DNA of 60,071 bases from a virus, in IMG/VR virus record IMGVR_UViG_3300012202_000001, positions 1 to 60,071 of that record; one strand, given 5' to 3'. The position numbers and the translations under genes are program-made. The notes under the pieces were generated by a model that made no database searches, was not told the DNA's origin, and worked only from the letters and a program-made list of their open reading frames with translations. Of this stretch, positions 35,195-43,628 are shown in pieces; the first letter of the stretch is position 1, and every line of letters begins with the position of its first letter.

Positions 35195-36240
35195 CCTAAA
35201 AACTCCAACTTTAGACTTAGTTTGAACTGCATGGCCGTGCCAGTGCTCGTGTAATCGAAGCCGTATTGCAGGTTCGTAGAAGCTTTACAGGCAACCACCG
35301 CAGAGGTCACATAAACCGTCGTGGTCGTGTTGCCGTTCAAAGCTTGGCTTGATGAGTCTCCAAACGTGATCGCGGTTGGTGTTGTCGAGTCCGTAGGATC
35401 GGTCCACGTCAACTGAAATCCGCTGGTTCCACCCAGGATCGAAGTTGTGCCGGCAGTTGTAATCTTGGCATAGACCGAGACTCGATAGAGACCGGCACCA
35501 GCGGCGGGAACCGCATAGAGCGCTGTACCAGCAGCAATCGCCGCAGCCTGTGCCGTGAGATCGATCGCGGCAACTAGCGATGGAACCCCGGCACCGACAG
35601 TCGCTACCCCGTTGTACGTCCCAACCTTCCCCTGCAACGTCAAAGTAGTTAGCTTCAGGGCTCCGGTGAAATCACCAGCGGTCCCATTGCCCAGTGCTAG
35701 GGAAGCGGCCCCGAGGCGTGAGATGCCTGCATCAACTGTGTTTCCACCTGCGTTTCCCCAAGCAACTACGGCCACTCCGGCGTTTAGAGAACCAGAGGTA
35801 AAACGGAATGCAGCAGATGAAGCAAAGTCAATCGAGATGGTGGCATTGTTGGCGAACCCTATGGTTGCGTTGCCGCTGTTGCTTGTTATGAAAGCATCGG
35901 CGTTTACCGCTGCTACGATTCGCGGAACACTAATAGCTGCTGTTCCGGATGAACCAGAATGCGTTATGTTCAGTGTGCTTGCACCGTTCGTTCCCGCCGC
36001 GAGACTGGATCCGATCTTCCAGTCATCCGCCGCCGAGGCTGCCCCGGTCCAGTATTGTGCTTGTAAATCCAGAATCGGCGAACCGTTAGTGGTCGCGTTG
36101 GTCGCGGTCGTCGTGTTCTGCAGGATGAGATCTACGTTGGGTGCCGTATCCGAAATCGAGACTGGAGGAGTGAGAGCCCCACCCCCGCCGCCGCCCCCGC
36201 CAGCGTTGCTGGTTCCACCGAAAACTACTTGTCCACCCAT
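35191..36240 (-). CDS. Probable tail fibre or decoration protein, 349 aa
   Basis: N-terminal Gly run (eight glycines) after about 15 residues, then long Ala/Thr/Ser/Asn-rich beta sequence. A C-terminal globular part (LYRVSVYAKITTAG, FQLTWTDPTDSTTP) resembles the receptor-binding domains of fibre proteins. No signal peptide, no enzyme motif. Confidence 0.65.
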   Translation of the reverse strand: MGGQVVFGGTSNAGGGGGGGGALTPPVSISDTAPNVDLILQNTTTATNATTNGSPILDLQAQYWTGAASAADDWKIGSSLAAGTNGASTLNITHSGSSGTAAISVPRIVAAVNADAFITSNSGNATIGFANNATISIDFASSAAFRFTSGSLNAGVAVVAWGNAGGNTVDAGISRLGAASLALGNGTAGDFTGALKLTTLTLQGKVGTYNGVATVGAGVPSLVAAIDLTAQAAAIAAGTALYAVPAAGAGLYRVSVYAKITTAGTTSILGGTSGFQLTWTDPTDSTTPTAITFGDSSSQALNGNTTTTVYVTSAVVACKASTNLQYGFDYTSTGTAMQFKLSLKLEFLG

Positions 36241-36253
36241 GTCACCCCTTGCC

Positions 36254-36667
36254 TTAGCGCGTTAGTTTCGCAGTGAGAGTTACCGGATTGGTAAGCGTCG
36301 GCACGCTCACGCGCGTGTACAGAGCCCAGTACGTCACCATCTCAATTCGTCCCACATTGTTCGAGTTCAGATTGGCCGCGGTCGTGAACTTGGTGTTGGT
36401 CACAAAGAAAGCATCGCTGTCTGTATCCGAGGTTTGGACATCGATTTCGAAAGTTCCTGGCGCCCCGGAGAATTGAAACTCCAGCGAGTACCCTACCGGA
36501 TAGAAGAACCCCGACTTGGTGCGTTCCAGTTGAACCGCGATCGAAGACTGGCCGGCAACGATGGCCTGACTCTGCAGCAACACGGCATATTGACCAGGGC
36601 GCAGCAGTTGAGCTTTCCCCGGTCCCAGATAAATTCCCGGCGCTACTGCAATGGCAGTCGGCAGCAT
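36254..36667 (-). CDS. Small beta-rich structural protein, copy A, 137 aa
   Basis: Shares IAVQLExxKSGFF and FSGAPGTFEIDV with the gene directly upstream (36677-37096), in the same order and spacing, so the two are tandem paralogues. Nine bases separate them. Probably head-decoration or fibre-base proteins. Confidence 0.7.
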   Translation of the reverse strand: MLPTAIAVAPGIYLGPGKAQLLRPGQYAVLLQSQAIVAGQSSIAVQLERTKSGFFYPVGYSLEFQFSGAPGTFEIDVQTSDTDSDAFFVTNTKFTTAANLNSNNVGRIEMVTYWALYTRVSVPTLTNPVTLTAKLTR

Positions 36668-36676
36668 AGAGTGATC

Positions 36677-37096
36677 TCAGTGGGTTGCGATGGCGGAAAT
36701 CGTCACCGGATTAGGCCACGTCTTAGCAAACAGTCGAATGAACTTGGGAAAGAATGCAGCCGGCATATCCCAGCGCGCAAAATTATTCGCGTTCGCCGCT
36801 GTGATCGTCGTCGCACTGGCAACGTAGCTGTTTCCAATGTCCGACTCCGAGAATTCCACGTCTATCTCAAAGGTTCCCGGCGCCCCCGAGAAGGACAATT
36901 CTATGGCGGCTCGCGGCACATAAAAGAAGCCGCTCTTGATCCACTCCAACTGCACCGCGATACTGCGCGTGGTTCCGGCCACGATGGCTTGATTCAACCA
37001 AAGTTGCTGCGACTCTCCGCAACGCAACAGCGAAGCCTTGCCATCGCCCGGATACGGACCTGGAGTAACTGGGGGTGTTGGTGAAAGCGCCATCAC
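36677..37096 (-). CDS. Small beta-rich structural protein, copy B, 139 aa
   Basis: Paralogue of 36254-36667 (shared SIAVQLEWIKSGFF and FSGAPGTFEIDVEF). Copy B has a Pro-rich start (PTPPVTPGPYPGDG). The plus-strand HNH gene begins 65 bp upstream. Role unknown. Confidence 0.7.
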   Translation of the reverse strand: MMALSPTPPVTPGPYPGDGKASLLRCGESQQLWLNQAIVAGTTRSIAVQLEWIKSGFFYVPRAAIELSFSGAPGTFEIDVEFSESDIGNSYVASATTITAANANNFARWDMPAAFFPKFIRLFAKTWPNPVTISAIATH

Positions 37097-37161
37097 ATCC
37101 TCCCTGTTCCTGCTAAAATAACGCTGCGGTCAAACACCGCAATCTCATTCGGAGTGAGATT

Positions 37162-37689
37162 ATGGCCAAACGCAGCGGAAAATATCGCATTTACCGTGCG
37201 CCTGTTGTTCAACCGCTTGATCAATCTATCAGACTGATATCTCTCACCAAAGGCCAAGTCACTACAGTTGACGCCGCGAAGTACGAATGGCTCATGCAGT
37301 GGAACTGGATTGCTCACTGGAATGTCTGCACGAAATCCTTCTACGCATGTCGCAGTAATGGTGGACAAGCTATGCACCGCATGCTTCTCGGACTGAAACG
37401 AGGAGAGTTTGGTGATCACAGTAACCATGACACTTTGGATAATCGCCTCTCGAATATTAGAAGGTGTACGCGAAATCAAAACATGCAGAACCGTCGCTTG
37501 TTTTCTAATAACACGTCGAAGATGACTGGAGTGTCTTACCACGCTCGCGACAAATGTTGGCAAGCCTATATAAACACTGACGGCAGGAGAACATACTTGG
37601 GATACTTTGGCACCAAAGAAGAAGCCGCGAAAGCGCGACTCGCAGCCACCGTTGAACAACATGAAAAGTTTCGCTATATCCATCATTAG
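37162..37689 (+). CDS. HNH/AP2 homing endonuclease, opposite to the late operon
   Basis: HNH core (GDHSNHDTLDNRLSNIRRCT), then an AP2-like C-terminal domain (SKMTGVSYHARDKCWQAYIN, YLGYFGTKEEAAKARL). Plus-strand gene among minus-strand virion genes; its stop overlaps the end of the adaptor gene by 4 bp. Same family as 9678-10169 and 54340-54816. Confidence 0.85.
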   Translation: MAKRSGKYRIYRAPVVQPLDQSIRLISLTKGQVTTVDAAKYEWLMQWNWIAHWNVCTKSFYACRSNGGQAMHRMLLGLKRGEFGDHSNHDTLDNRLSNIRRCTRNQNMQNRRLFSNNTSKMTGVSYHARDKCWQAYINTDGRRTYLGYFGTKEEAAKARLAATVEQHEKFRYIHH

Positions 37690-38771
37690 AATCGGCCTAT
37701 GTTTAAGCCCATCGCCGTGGTACCGAAGCCGTCATCGGAACCAGATCCAGTGTCGCACCGCACTTTATTCAGGTAGAGTTCCAGCAAGCCGGAGTCGGTG
37801 ATTTTAAGCGGCTTGATTTTCCGCTGATAAACTTTCTCTGCAGCCGTCGCCAGAAACTTGTAATCCGCACCCGCCCCGCGCTCGACATTCTCTCCCTTGT
37901 TCGCTTCCTTCCACAGATAAGACTGGACGCGCGCCTGTTCAATCACTATTTCTTCCGTTAGGGGATAGGGCACCGTGTCGCTGGGGTTCTGCAGCCGCGG
38001 CCCACGATAAATGTAGTGGTAGCTGTAGGGAAGAATACTCAAGGGATGCGGCCACAGTTCATAGAGCATGAATCCGAACGTGGGACTCGGTGTAGGCGAA
38101 GGCAAAGTGTTGGGGTTGATGCGATTGTCAATCTCGTAAGGGACCACGTAGGCCGGATCGGTGAAGATAGTCCGCTGCGGATCATCGAAGGTCAGATCGC
38201 GCTGTGACTTGCTCCAGTAATCGAGCGCGTAATTGTTAGTCGTATCGCGCACGTCCATAAAGCGCTTGAAATTGTTGACCGTCGTCTGTCCAGAGACCGC
38301 ACTGACCGGCGCGGGAAAGTATGCCTGATAAATCATGTATGCCTGTCCGGGACCTTGCGGCTCTCCCCAGGCGCGATCGAGAAACAGGGTTCCAAAAGGC
38401 GGATTGCTGGTGGTGTTATAGTCCACGATGTTGTAGAGCGAGTAGGAAGGATTGCGGAACTGGCAGACGGTCAAGGCCGCAAAGGGACTGGAAGCAACAT
38501 AAGTTGCCCAGGCTGCCGAGGCGGTCACATCGCCGATGACTTGCGTACTCCCGATTCGGGTAGTCACCGTCCCGGAACTGTTTGCCACTGCCGCAGTATT
38601 TGAGGGAAACAAGAGCCCCGGAGTGATCCAGTTGGATTCGCGGCACTGGAAGGACCACAACTGTTCATCCTCGATAACGCCCAGCGCCTCATCTAGCAGG
38701 GTACGCGCGTAGATGTCGGAGAGATTCGGAATCTCCAGCGTCATGCGCTTCGACATGGTATTCAAAGACAT
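37686..38771 (-). CDS. Probable head-tail adaptor protein, 361 aa
   Basis: N-terminal helices (LEIPNLSDIYARTLLDEALG) precede a beta-rich centre. The C-terminus is helical (VIEQARVQSYLWKEANKGEN, FLATAAEKVYQRKIK). This is the plan of adaptor proteins in podovirus head completion. It follows the 72-aa basic protein gene and lies just after the capsid block. Confidence 0.6.
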   Translation of the reverse strand: MSLNTMSKRMTLEIPNLSDIYARTLLDEALGVIEDEQLWSFQCRESNWITPGLLFPSNTAAVANSSGTVTTRIGSTQVIGDVTASAAWATYVASSPFAALTVCQFRNPSYSLYNIVDYNTTSNPPFGTLFLDRAWGEPQGPGQAYMIYQAYFPAPVSAVSGQTTVNNFKRFMDVRDTTNNYALDYWSKSQRDLTFDDPQRTIFTDPAYVVPYEIDNRINPNTLPSPTPSPTFGFMLYELWPHPLSILPYSYHYIYRGPRLQNPSDTVPYPLTEEIVIEQARVQSYLWKEANKGENVERGAGADYKFLATAAEKVYQRKIKPLKITDSGLLELYLNKVRCDTGSGSDDGFGTTAMGLNIGRF

Positions 38772-38990
38772 CTAGCGCTTGATCCCTCTCTTTCCCGGCG
38801 CAGTCTTGCCTTTCTTCTTGCTGGTTGTCTGCTTGCCGGTTTTCCTCATAAAGTACGTGCCGGCATCTCCCTTTTCCATTGCCGCTTTTTGTGCATATCG
38901 GTACTTGGGAGTGGGGGCCTTTTGGTCCGCCTTGTCCAACTTCTCATCTGCCGCGTCTGCCATCTTCCAGAATCCGGTTGGGTCTGCCAT
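38772..38990 (-). CDS. Small basic Lys-rich protein, 72 aa
   Basis: AGGAG precedes the ATG at 38990. An N-terminal acidic helix is followed by KTGKQTTSKKKGKTAPGKRG. One of five small basic proteins in the late region. It lies immediately after the terminator at 39011-39052. Function unknown. Confidence 0.7.
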   Translation of the reverse strand: MADPTGFWKMADAADEKLDKADQKAPTPKYRYAQKAAMEKGDAGTYFMRKTGKQTTSKKKGKTAPGKRGIKR

Positions 38991-39010
38991 AAATTCTCCT
39001 GCTCTCCCAT

Positions 39011-39052
39011 AAAAGAAAAGGCGTCTTAGCGCCTTGCCGCGCCAAAGACGCC
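39011..39052 (-). terminator. Rho-independent terminator in the late region
   Basis: GGCGTCTT (39020-39027) pairs with AAGACGCC (39045-39052). On the minus strand the stem is followed by TTTTCTTTT, so it stops leftward transcription after the capsid block. Read-through or a promoter after it must supply the adaptor and lysis genes. Confidence 0.75.
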
Positions 39053-39080
39053 CTAAACTCTCCCCTTAAACAATTCTTCT

Positions 39081-39443
39081 CTAGTATTGGCCCCCAATAA
39101 AGAAGAACTGGAAGTTCTTGGTCGACAAATTTACGGCTGCCGACACTTCCGCGCCGATAGCCGGCGTGCCAGCCGTGAAGTTGAAATAGCGAAACCGCCA
39201 CGTCTGCCTTGGCCCCGTTCCAGTGGCTTGCGGGATGGCAATCGTGGTCCCATCAGTCGAGACCGCCATGCCGGGGATGGAATCAATGTAGGTCTGAAAC
39301 GGCAAGCCAGTGATTACATCTCCCCCCGAGACTGGCGGACCCAATGCAAATTGAACGTAGGACGCAGGACCGGCTCCGAAGGCAACGTATAAGCGGCGTC
39401 TTCCCACCAGATCCGGGTAACCGTGCAGCAGTGTAATTTGCAT
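39081..39443 (-). CDS. Hypothetical capsid-block protein, 120 aa
   Basis: Start at 39443 with GGAGA upstream; the longer frame overlaps the neighbouring gene. Beta-rich (LYVAFGAGPASYVQFALGPP, FRYFNFTAGTPAIGAEVSAA). The downstream hairpin at 39020-39052 marks the end of its transcript. Possibly a head decoration protein. Confidence 0.65.
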   Translation of the reverse strand: MQITLLHGYPDLVGRRRLYVAFGAGPASYVQFALGPPVSGGDVITGLPFQTYIDSIPGMAVSTDGTTIAIPQATGTGPRQTWRFRYFNFTAGTPAIGAEVSAAVNLSTKNFQFFFIGGQY

Positions 39444-39453
39444 TCGAACTCTC

Positions 39454-40134
39454 CTAGTCCTGCACGATCGGCACGTTATCAAGAAGGATGCGGAACAATC
39501 TGCCGGTACTTCCGTTGAAAGGAATATCGAAAGACGTTCCGATGATCTGCCCAAACAGAGCATAGGTTAAGGCCGTGCTCTGGGTAGGATCATCCACCGT
39601 TCCATTGTTGGCAACCGTTGACATTGCGATCATGTCGCCGACCAACGGAGTGGCGTTAGTTAAAGTGGTAGTTGCCAGGACGGAAGCGACTCCAAGCTCC
39701 TGTACCCACCCGAAATTTCCCGGTGTGATCACGTTCAGGAACACGAAGGGACGAATCGGTTTTCCGCCGCCACCAATGGATTTGTCATAGCTTGTGACAA
39801 CGTTCATCGATACTGGTAGCTGGCCGCCGATGTTGCCAATGTCTTGACTTACGGCTGCCTGGGAAGGAATCAGTCCGATGGTTCCCGTCTTTACGTTCGC
39901 AGCCGTCGCACCCGAGTCGACCTGAATGCGGCGATAGCGACCCGCATATAGAATCCCGGTCGATGGTCTGCAGTTGCGGAACGCTTCCAGGCTGGTGCAG
40001 TCGAAGTAGTCGCCGAGATTCAGCCCACCCGCGTTATACGGGAACCCGGTGTACACATCTGCCATGCCCGAAGCAGACGTGTCATTTGCGCCGTTTAGGA
40101 CCACCCAGGCGGGTAACGCTTGTTGCAGAGGCAT
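39454..40134 (-). CDS. Hypothetical virion protein, 226 aa
   Basis: Ala/Gly/Thr-rich with several hydrophobic strands (IPSQAAVSQDIGNIGGQLPV, FGWVQELGVASVLATTTLTN). Directly downstream of the capsid gene, where capsid-stabilising or decoration proteins usually lie. No family recognised. Confidence 0.65.
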   Translation of the reverse strand: MPLQQALPAWVVLNGANDTSASGMADVYTGFPYNAGGLNLGDYFDCTSLEAFRNCRPSTGILYAGRYRRIQVDSGATAANVKTGTIGLIPSQAAVSQDIGNIGGQLPVSMNVVTSYDKSIGGGGKPIRPFVFLNVITPGNFGWVQELGVASVLATTTLTNATPLVGDMIAMSTVANNGTVDDPTQSTALTYALFGQIIGTSFDIPFNGSTGRLFRILLDNVPIVQD

Positions 40135-40173
40135 TGTGATCTCCTTGAGCTAAATCCCAACTTAAAATCTGCC

Positions 40174-41490
40174 TTACGAGCTAAAGCCGAACAGCACGGT
40201 CGAGTGCCGGGGAAGCGGATTGTAGAGATTGGTTCCCAGGCGCATGTACAGCGCATCGATTGAAACGTTGTTCGGGAAGGGCGCGCGTCTCAGACCAAAG
40301 TTCCAGCCCGACTTGTCGGTCGGTCGCAGCTTGAAATCCTTCGAGGTGAGCATGTAGAGCACTTCGCCCACGGTGTTGGTCGCATTCGAAGGCAAGCCGC
40401 TGCCGGTCGGAGAGGTACCCACGTTTACGCCCCCGGCAGTGTACTGCGGAGTGACGATGGTCGAGGTTACGGTCGAGACGCCGGAGCCGTCCACCAACTG
40501 CGTGTTCCCCGCGGCCCCCGAAGCCGGCGCCAGCGGAATGTAATTGCCGGCAATCTGCGATGGTGCCAGGGGATCATCGTAGATGTCGAGAGAATTGAAC
40601 TTCAGGCTGTCCCACTTGATGTCGTGCCGGGAGTTTGATACGTCGCGCCGCTGCGAGTCCAGGGCATTGGCAATGGCGGCGAAGCCAAACACGTTCGTAA
40701 TCCCCAAGTCAACTTCGCCCCCGGTCACTCTGGCCTGTGCCCATCCTTTCATCAGCGCATTGAAATCAATCTGGCCCACGCCGTTGGTCGCGAGCGCTGC
40801 CTGGGAAGCGCCGGAAGTTGTTCCCCCCAGCCAGATCGGAGTCGAGTTCAACGCGATTCCGATTGCGCTGTTACGGGTCGAGCCTCCGTAGGTCGAGTAA
40901 ATATTTCCAAACGGGGAAGGATCGATGCCGTTATTCAGCGACTCATCGAGCCCGTTCGAATTTAGAGTGCGATTGTCCGAGATGCCGACTGCGGATGCTT
41001 GGCCATGCCGGAAGCTATCCATTTCAAGCATGGTATTGATCATGCTCGTCATGTTCTGGATCAGCACTTCGTACATGTCGTAGATGCGCGCGGGTCCGGA
41101 ATTGACCACGCCCCCGCCCGATCCATCATCCAACTCCCAGTCATCGATCGGCACCCAGGAGACATACGCCTTGGGGAAAAACTTCATCCCGGAAGTAATC
41201 TGCTGGCGAAGCACCGTAACCGTCGATCCCGGCGAGAGCGCCGCGCCCTGAACGTGTCCATAGAGGAAGTTCTCGCGCATGGCGGAACCACCCAGGAACG
41301 GGTCCGCGACTCCCTTGCGCCGCAGCACGGCTTGGAATGCTGTGTCCACGAACAGATTGTCGAAGACCACATTTTTGCGGACACTCTCAAGGTTGCTAGC
41401 ATCTATTTCGTTGAAGAGCGGGTCCGTGATGAAGCAGAAGCTCAACGAAAACAACCGTTGGATGAAAAGCACCAGCAACTTGATAATCAT
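40174..41490 (-). CDS. Probable major capsid protein, 438 aa
   Basis: Length, single-domain alpha/beta character (KKNVVFDNLFVDTAF-like start, YDMYEVLIQNMTSMINTMLE helix, GWNFGLRRAPFPNN end) and placement after scaffold and portal genes fit a capsid protein. The ATG at 41490 follows AGGAGC. It adds a hydrophobic stretch (MIIKLLVLFIQRLFSLSFCF) that is odd for a capsid subunit; a start further in is not obvious. Not a proven HK97 match. Confidence 0.7.
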   Translation of the reverse strand: MIIKLLVLFIQRLFSLSFCFITDPLFNEIDASNLESVRKNVVFDNLFVDTAFQAVLRRKGVADPFLGGSAMRENFLYGHVQGAALSPGSTVTVLRQQITSGMKFFPKAYVSWVPIDDWELDDGSGGGVVNSGPARIYDMYEVLIQNMTSMINTMLEMDSFRHGQASAVGISDNRTLNSNGLDESLNNGIDPSPFGNIYSTYGGSTRNSAIGIALNSTPIWLGGTTSGASQAALATNGVGQIDFNALMKGWAQARVTGGEVDLGITNVFGFAAIANALDSQRRDVSNSRHDIKWDSLKFNSLDIYDDPLAPSQIAGNYIPLAPASGAAGNTQLVDGSGVSTVTSTIVTPQYTAGGVNVGTSPTGSGLPSNATNTVGEVLYMLTSKDFKLRPTDKSGWNFGLRRAPFPNNVSIDALYMRLGTNLYNPLPRHSTVLFGFSS

Positions 41491-41541
41491 TTTCGTTCGC
41501 TCCTATGCAATGGACAAAACTTTGTCGGAACTCCTCCGGCC

Positions 41542-42390
41542 TTACTGGACAGTGGAGGAACGTTCTGCAAACTCTTTTTGGATGTTGGCATGAGTGTTGG
41601 CTTTACGCTGCTCAGGCGTCATCTTCAACGGATCCTGGCGCTTGCCTTCGGCGACTGCCTTGCTCACACTGGAAAATTCCGATTCCCGCGGAATGCGCAC
41701 GTTGGGATTGTTGCCAATCTTTTCCGACCATTCCTTGTCGGAAGCCTCGCGCGCTTCTTTGCGGATGGCGTCGTCGTGCTTCTTGGCTTCTTCCGCCTTA
41801 ATGGTGGATTCGCGTGCGGCAAAATCGTATTTCTTGGCCGCCCACTCCGCAGGTGACATGCGATTGGCGGAAGCCTCGCGGATAAGAGCCGTGGGCGAGT
41901 CCGGCATCTCTTTGCCATGCAGTCGGCGATAGTTCCATTGCGTATCGGCGGCAAACGAGAAGGCGTTACCGAGATCAGTCGACAGTTCTTTCTTGATGTC
42001 GACAAAGCCAGGGCTTCCCGGCGTAGTGCCGGCGCCGGCCACAAACTTGCCGTCTGCGGCGCGCGGGGCGGGGGAACCGGCAGTGGGCAGGGCATCGAGA
42101 ATTTCTTTGGGCAGATACCCGGAGTCCTTGACTTTGCCGATAAACGCTTCCGCGGCAGCCAGCTTGGTGGAGAGCACGGTATCGCGATCGGCCCAGTTGG
42201 CCAGCGCCGGCGCGATCGTCCGGTCGTATTCCTCGCGTTGCGCGCGCAGAGCCAGTTCGCCTTTTTCTTGGGCTTCGTTGGCGGATGACACTATCCGCGT
42301 CAGACCTTCCATCTTGGCCTGATCGAAACCCTTGATGTCGTCATCACTCCAGCCGGTTTCCTTCAAAACTTCTGCCACAGTTTTTGCCAT
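41542..42390 (-). CDS. Probable scaffolding protein, 282 aa
   Basis: Ala/Glu/Lys-rich, mostly helical, with a Pro/Gly break near residue 120, and located between portal and capsid genes. This is the place and build of phage scaffolds. The C-terminus is charged (KMTPEQRKANTHANIQKEFA). No protease motif seen. Confidence 0.65.
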   Translation of the reverse strand: MAKTVAEVLKETGWSDDDIKGFDQAKMEGLTRIVSSANEAQEKGELALRAQREEYDRTIAPALANWADRDTVLSTKLAAAEAFIGKVKDSGYLPKEILDALPTAGSPAPRAADGKFVAGAGTTPGSPGFVDIKKELSTDLGNAFSFAADTQWNYRRLHGKEMPDSPTALIREASANRMSPAEWAAKKYDFAARESTIKAEEAKKHDDAIRKEAREASDKEWSEKIGNNPNVRIPRESEFSSVSKAVAEGKRQDPLKMTPEQRKANTHANIQKEFAERSSTVQ

Positions 42391-42407
42391 AGGTGCTCCT
42401 CAGAACT

Positions 42408-42710
42408 CTAATAAGGTGGAGACTGCTGCGGCGCTTCGTTCTTAGGCTGGCTCACCAGCGCAGTTTGGGCTTCCTGAATCCCTTCGGCAGCCTTCGATAG
42501 TCCCGCGGCCATGACCGGGCTTTGTTGGGCCAGCGCCTTGCAAGCCTGATAAAGCTTGGCCAGCATCATGCTCTCCTGGCTGGCTGGCGCCTGGGAGGGC
42601 TGTCCAGCTTCGGGACCACCACCACCGGGGGGAGAGGGTTGCGGCTGTCCGCCGCCTGGACCTGCTGCGCCGGGGCCGGCGCCGGGATCTGGGGTTCCGG
42701 GTGCGCCCAT
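42408..42710 (-). CDS. Pro/Gly-rich protein with helical tail, 100 aa
   Basis: Residues 1-45 are almost all Gly, Pro, Gln and Ala; residues 46-90 form an amphipathic helix (LYQACKALAQQSPVMAAGLS). Shares one base with the previous stop (TAATG). Scaffold-accessory or internal head protein by position only. Confidence 0.65.
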   Translation of the reverse strand: MGAPGTPDPGAGPGAAGPGGGQPQPSPPGGGGPEAGQPSQAPASQESMMLAKLYQACKALAQQSPVMAAGLSKAAEGIQEAQTALVSQPKNEAPQQSPPY

Positions 42711-42853
42711 TATCGCTTTTTCCCTTTTTTGGTGTGCGCCGTCTTCAGCAGATGCTTTCCTTTACCGCCGCCATGCCCACCTTGTTTCGCACTGCGGTGA
42801 TTCTGTGCAGCATGGTGCTTGACCATGCGGAACTTACCTTTTTTACGTGGCAT
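42710..42853 (-). CDS. Small basic protein, 47 aa
   Basis: Lys/His/Gly-rich (KQGGHGGGKGKHLLKTAHTK, ending KKGKKR). Its TAA overlaps the next ATG. A strong hairpin precedes it at 42889-42913. Supported by coupling and composition; too short for domain assignment. Confidence 0.65.
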   Translation of the reverse strand: MPRKKGKFRMVKHHAAQNHRSAKQGGHGGGKGKHLLKTAHTKKGKKR

Positions 42854-42888
42854 CGCCGACCTCTCAGGAATTGGAAAGAGAAGCATGA

Positions 42889-42913
42889 AAGGGGAGCAAA
42901 GGCTGCTCCCCTT
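42889..42913 (-). terminator. 10-bp stem-loop, possible terminator
   Basis: AAGGGGAGCA (42889-42898) and TGCTCCCCTT (42904-42913) pair perfectly around a 5-base loop. On the minus strand only TTTC follows, so termination would be weak. Lies between two tiny basic genes. Confidence 0.5.
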
Positions 42914-42929
42914 AGATTTCTACTCGGGC

Positions 42930-43022
42930 TTACTTGCCCCGACGCTTCCGTCCACCCTTGTGCCGTTTCTTGCCGCCCTTCTTCATGTGGGAACGCTTGC
43001 CGCCGCGATGACGCTTTGCCAT
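42930..43022 (-). CDS. Very small basic protein, 30 aa
   Basis: GGAGGAAAT before the ATG at 43022 is the best ribosome-binding site in the region. The product is Lys/Arg/Gly/His-rich and ends RKRRGK. The start lies just after the T-run of the terminator at 43032-43073, which makes it the first gene of the capsid block. Confidence 0.65.
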   Translation of the reverse strand: MAKRHRGGKRSHMKKGGKKRHKGGRKRRGK

Positions 43023-43031
43023 ATTTCCTCC

Positions 43032-43073
43032 AAAAAAAGACGGCTCTGAAAACCGTCTTAGGTTTCAGAGCCG
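43032..43073 (-). terminator. Rho-independent terminator ahead of the capsid block
   Basis: CGGCTCTGAAA (from 43041) pairs with TTTCAGAGCCG (to 43073), with one bulged base. On the minus strand the stem is followed by TC and seven T residues (43032-43038). It lies between the portal-region genes and the 30-aa gene, just before a perfect ribosome-binding site. It may serve as an attenuator for capsid expression. Confidence 0.8.
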
Positions 43074-43124
43074 CTGGCAATTCCCAAAGTAAAGGCTGTC
43101 GGCGAATCTCGCTGTACGTCTGAA

Positions 43125-43153
43125 GACTTACAGCAACGAAAATTTTAAGTCAA
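43125..43153 (-). promoter_or_regulatory. Possible leftward promoter before the capsid-block terminator
   Basis: On the minus strand, TTGACT (43153-43148) and TAAGTC (43130-43125) are 17 bases apart. The -35 is good, the -10 poor. A start here would give a short leader containing the hairpin at 43041-43073. Confidence 0.3.
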
Positions 43154-43163
43154 GCGAAATCGC

Positions 43164-43625
43164 TTATTGCAGCGCGATGCTAACTGTCGCTGGAGCCGGA
43201 ATCGTGATGGTCAGTATGTCCGGTGTGGTGGTACTAACTGCATCCACCATCGCACTAATAGCGTCTCCGGGGTCGGCGGCAACGCCAGTAACCGGCACGT
43301 CAGCGGATCCATCGGCATTGAACACCGCGGTTCCGAAACTAACATTGGCGGGAGTAGCGGCGCTGAGTACGAGCGTGTCCGCGGTGGTGATGGGAAACAC
43401 CGTGCCATCCGGCTTGGTGGCGGTGACGTGTGCGGTAGCGGTTTCTCCGACAGCGATAGTCTTGGGCATAAGCTTGATCCTCACATGGGTAACGTGTTGG
43501 TGCTTGAACTCGTGTTGCAGTATGACACGGATGCGGCGCAGTTCTTCCGCCGCTTTAGCGATTTCTTCCAGGATCTCAACGAATACCCGGTCCAGACCGT
43601 GATCGAGATTAAGGTAGCGAGCCAT
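43164..43625 (-). CDS. Ig-like domain protein, 153 aa
   Basis: A helical N-terminal part (VEILEEIAKAAEELRRIRVI) and a basic linker are followed by an Ig/BIG2-like domain from residue 60 (TIAVGETATAHVTATKPDGT, FNADGSADVPVTGVAAD). Ig-like modules in phages occur on capsid-decorating and fibre proteins. No stop-start coupling visible with its neighbours. Confidence 0.65.
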   Translation of the reverse strand: MARYLNLDHGLDRVFVEILEEIAKAAEELRRIRVILQHEFKHQHVTHVRIKLMPKTIAVGETATAHVTATKPDGTVFPITTADTLVLSAATPANVSFGTAVFNADGSADVPVTGVAADPGDAISAMVDAVSTTTPDILTITIPAPATVSIALQ

Positions 43626-43628
43626 GCA

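Noticed and set aside
40999-41856. Plus-strand open frame of 285 codons over capsid and scaffold genes
   Set aside because: Antisense to two better-supported genes; no start signal.
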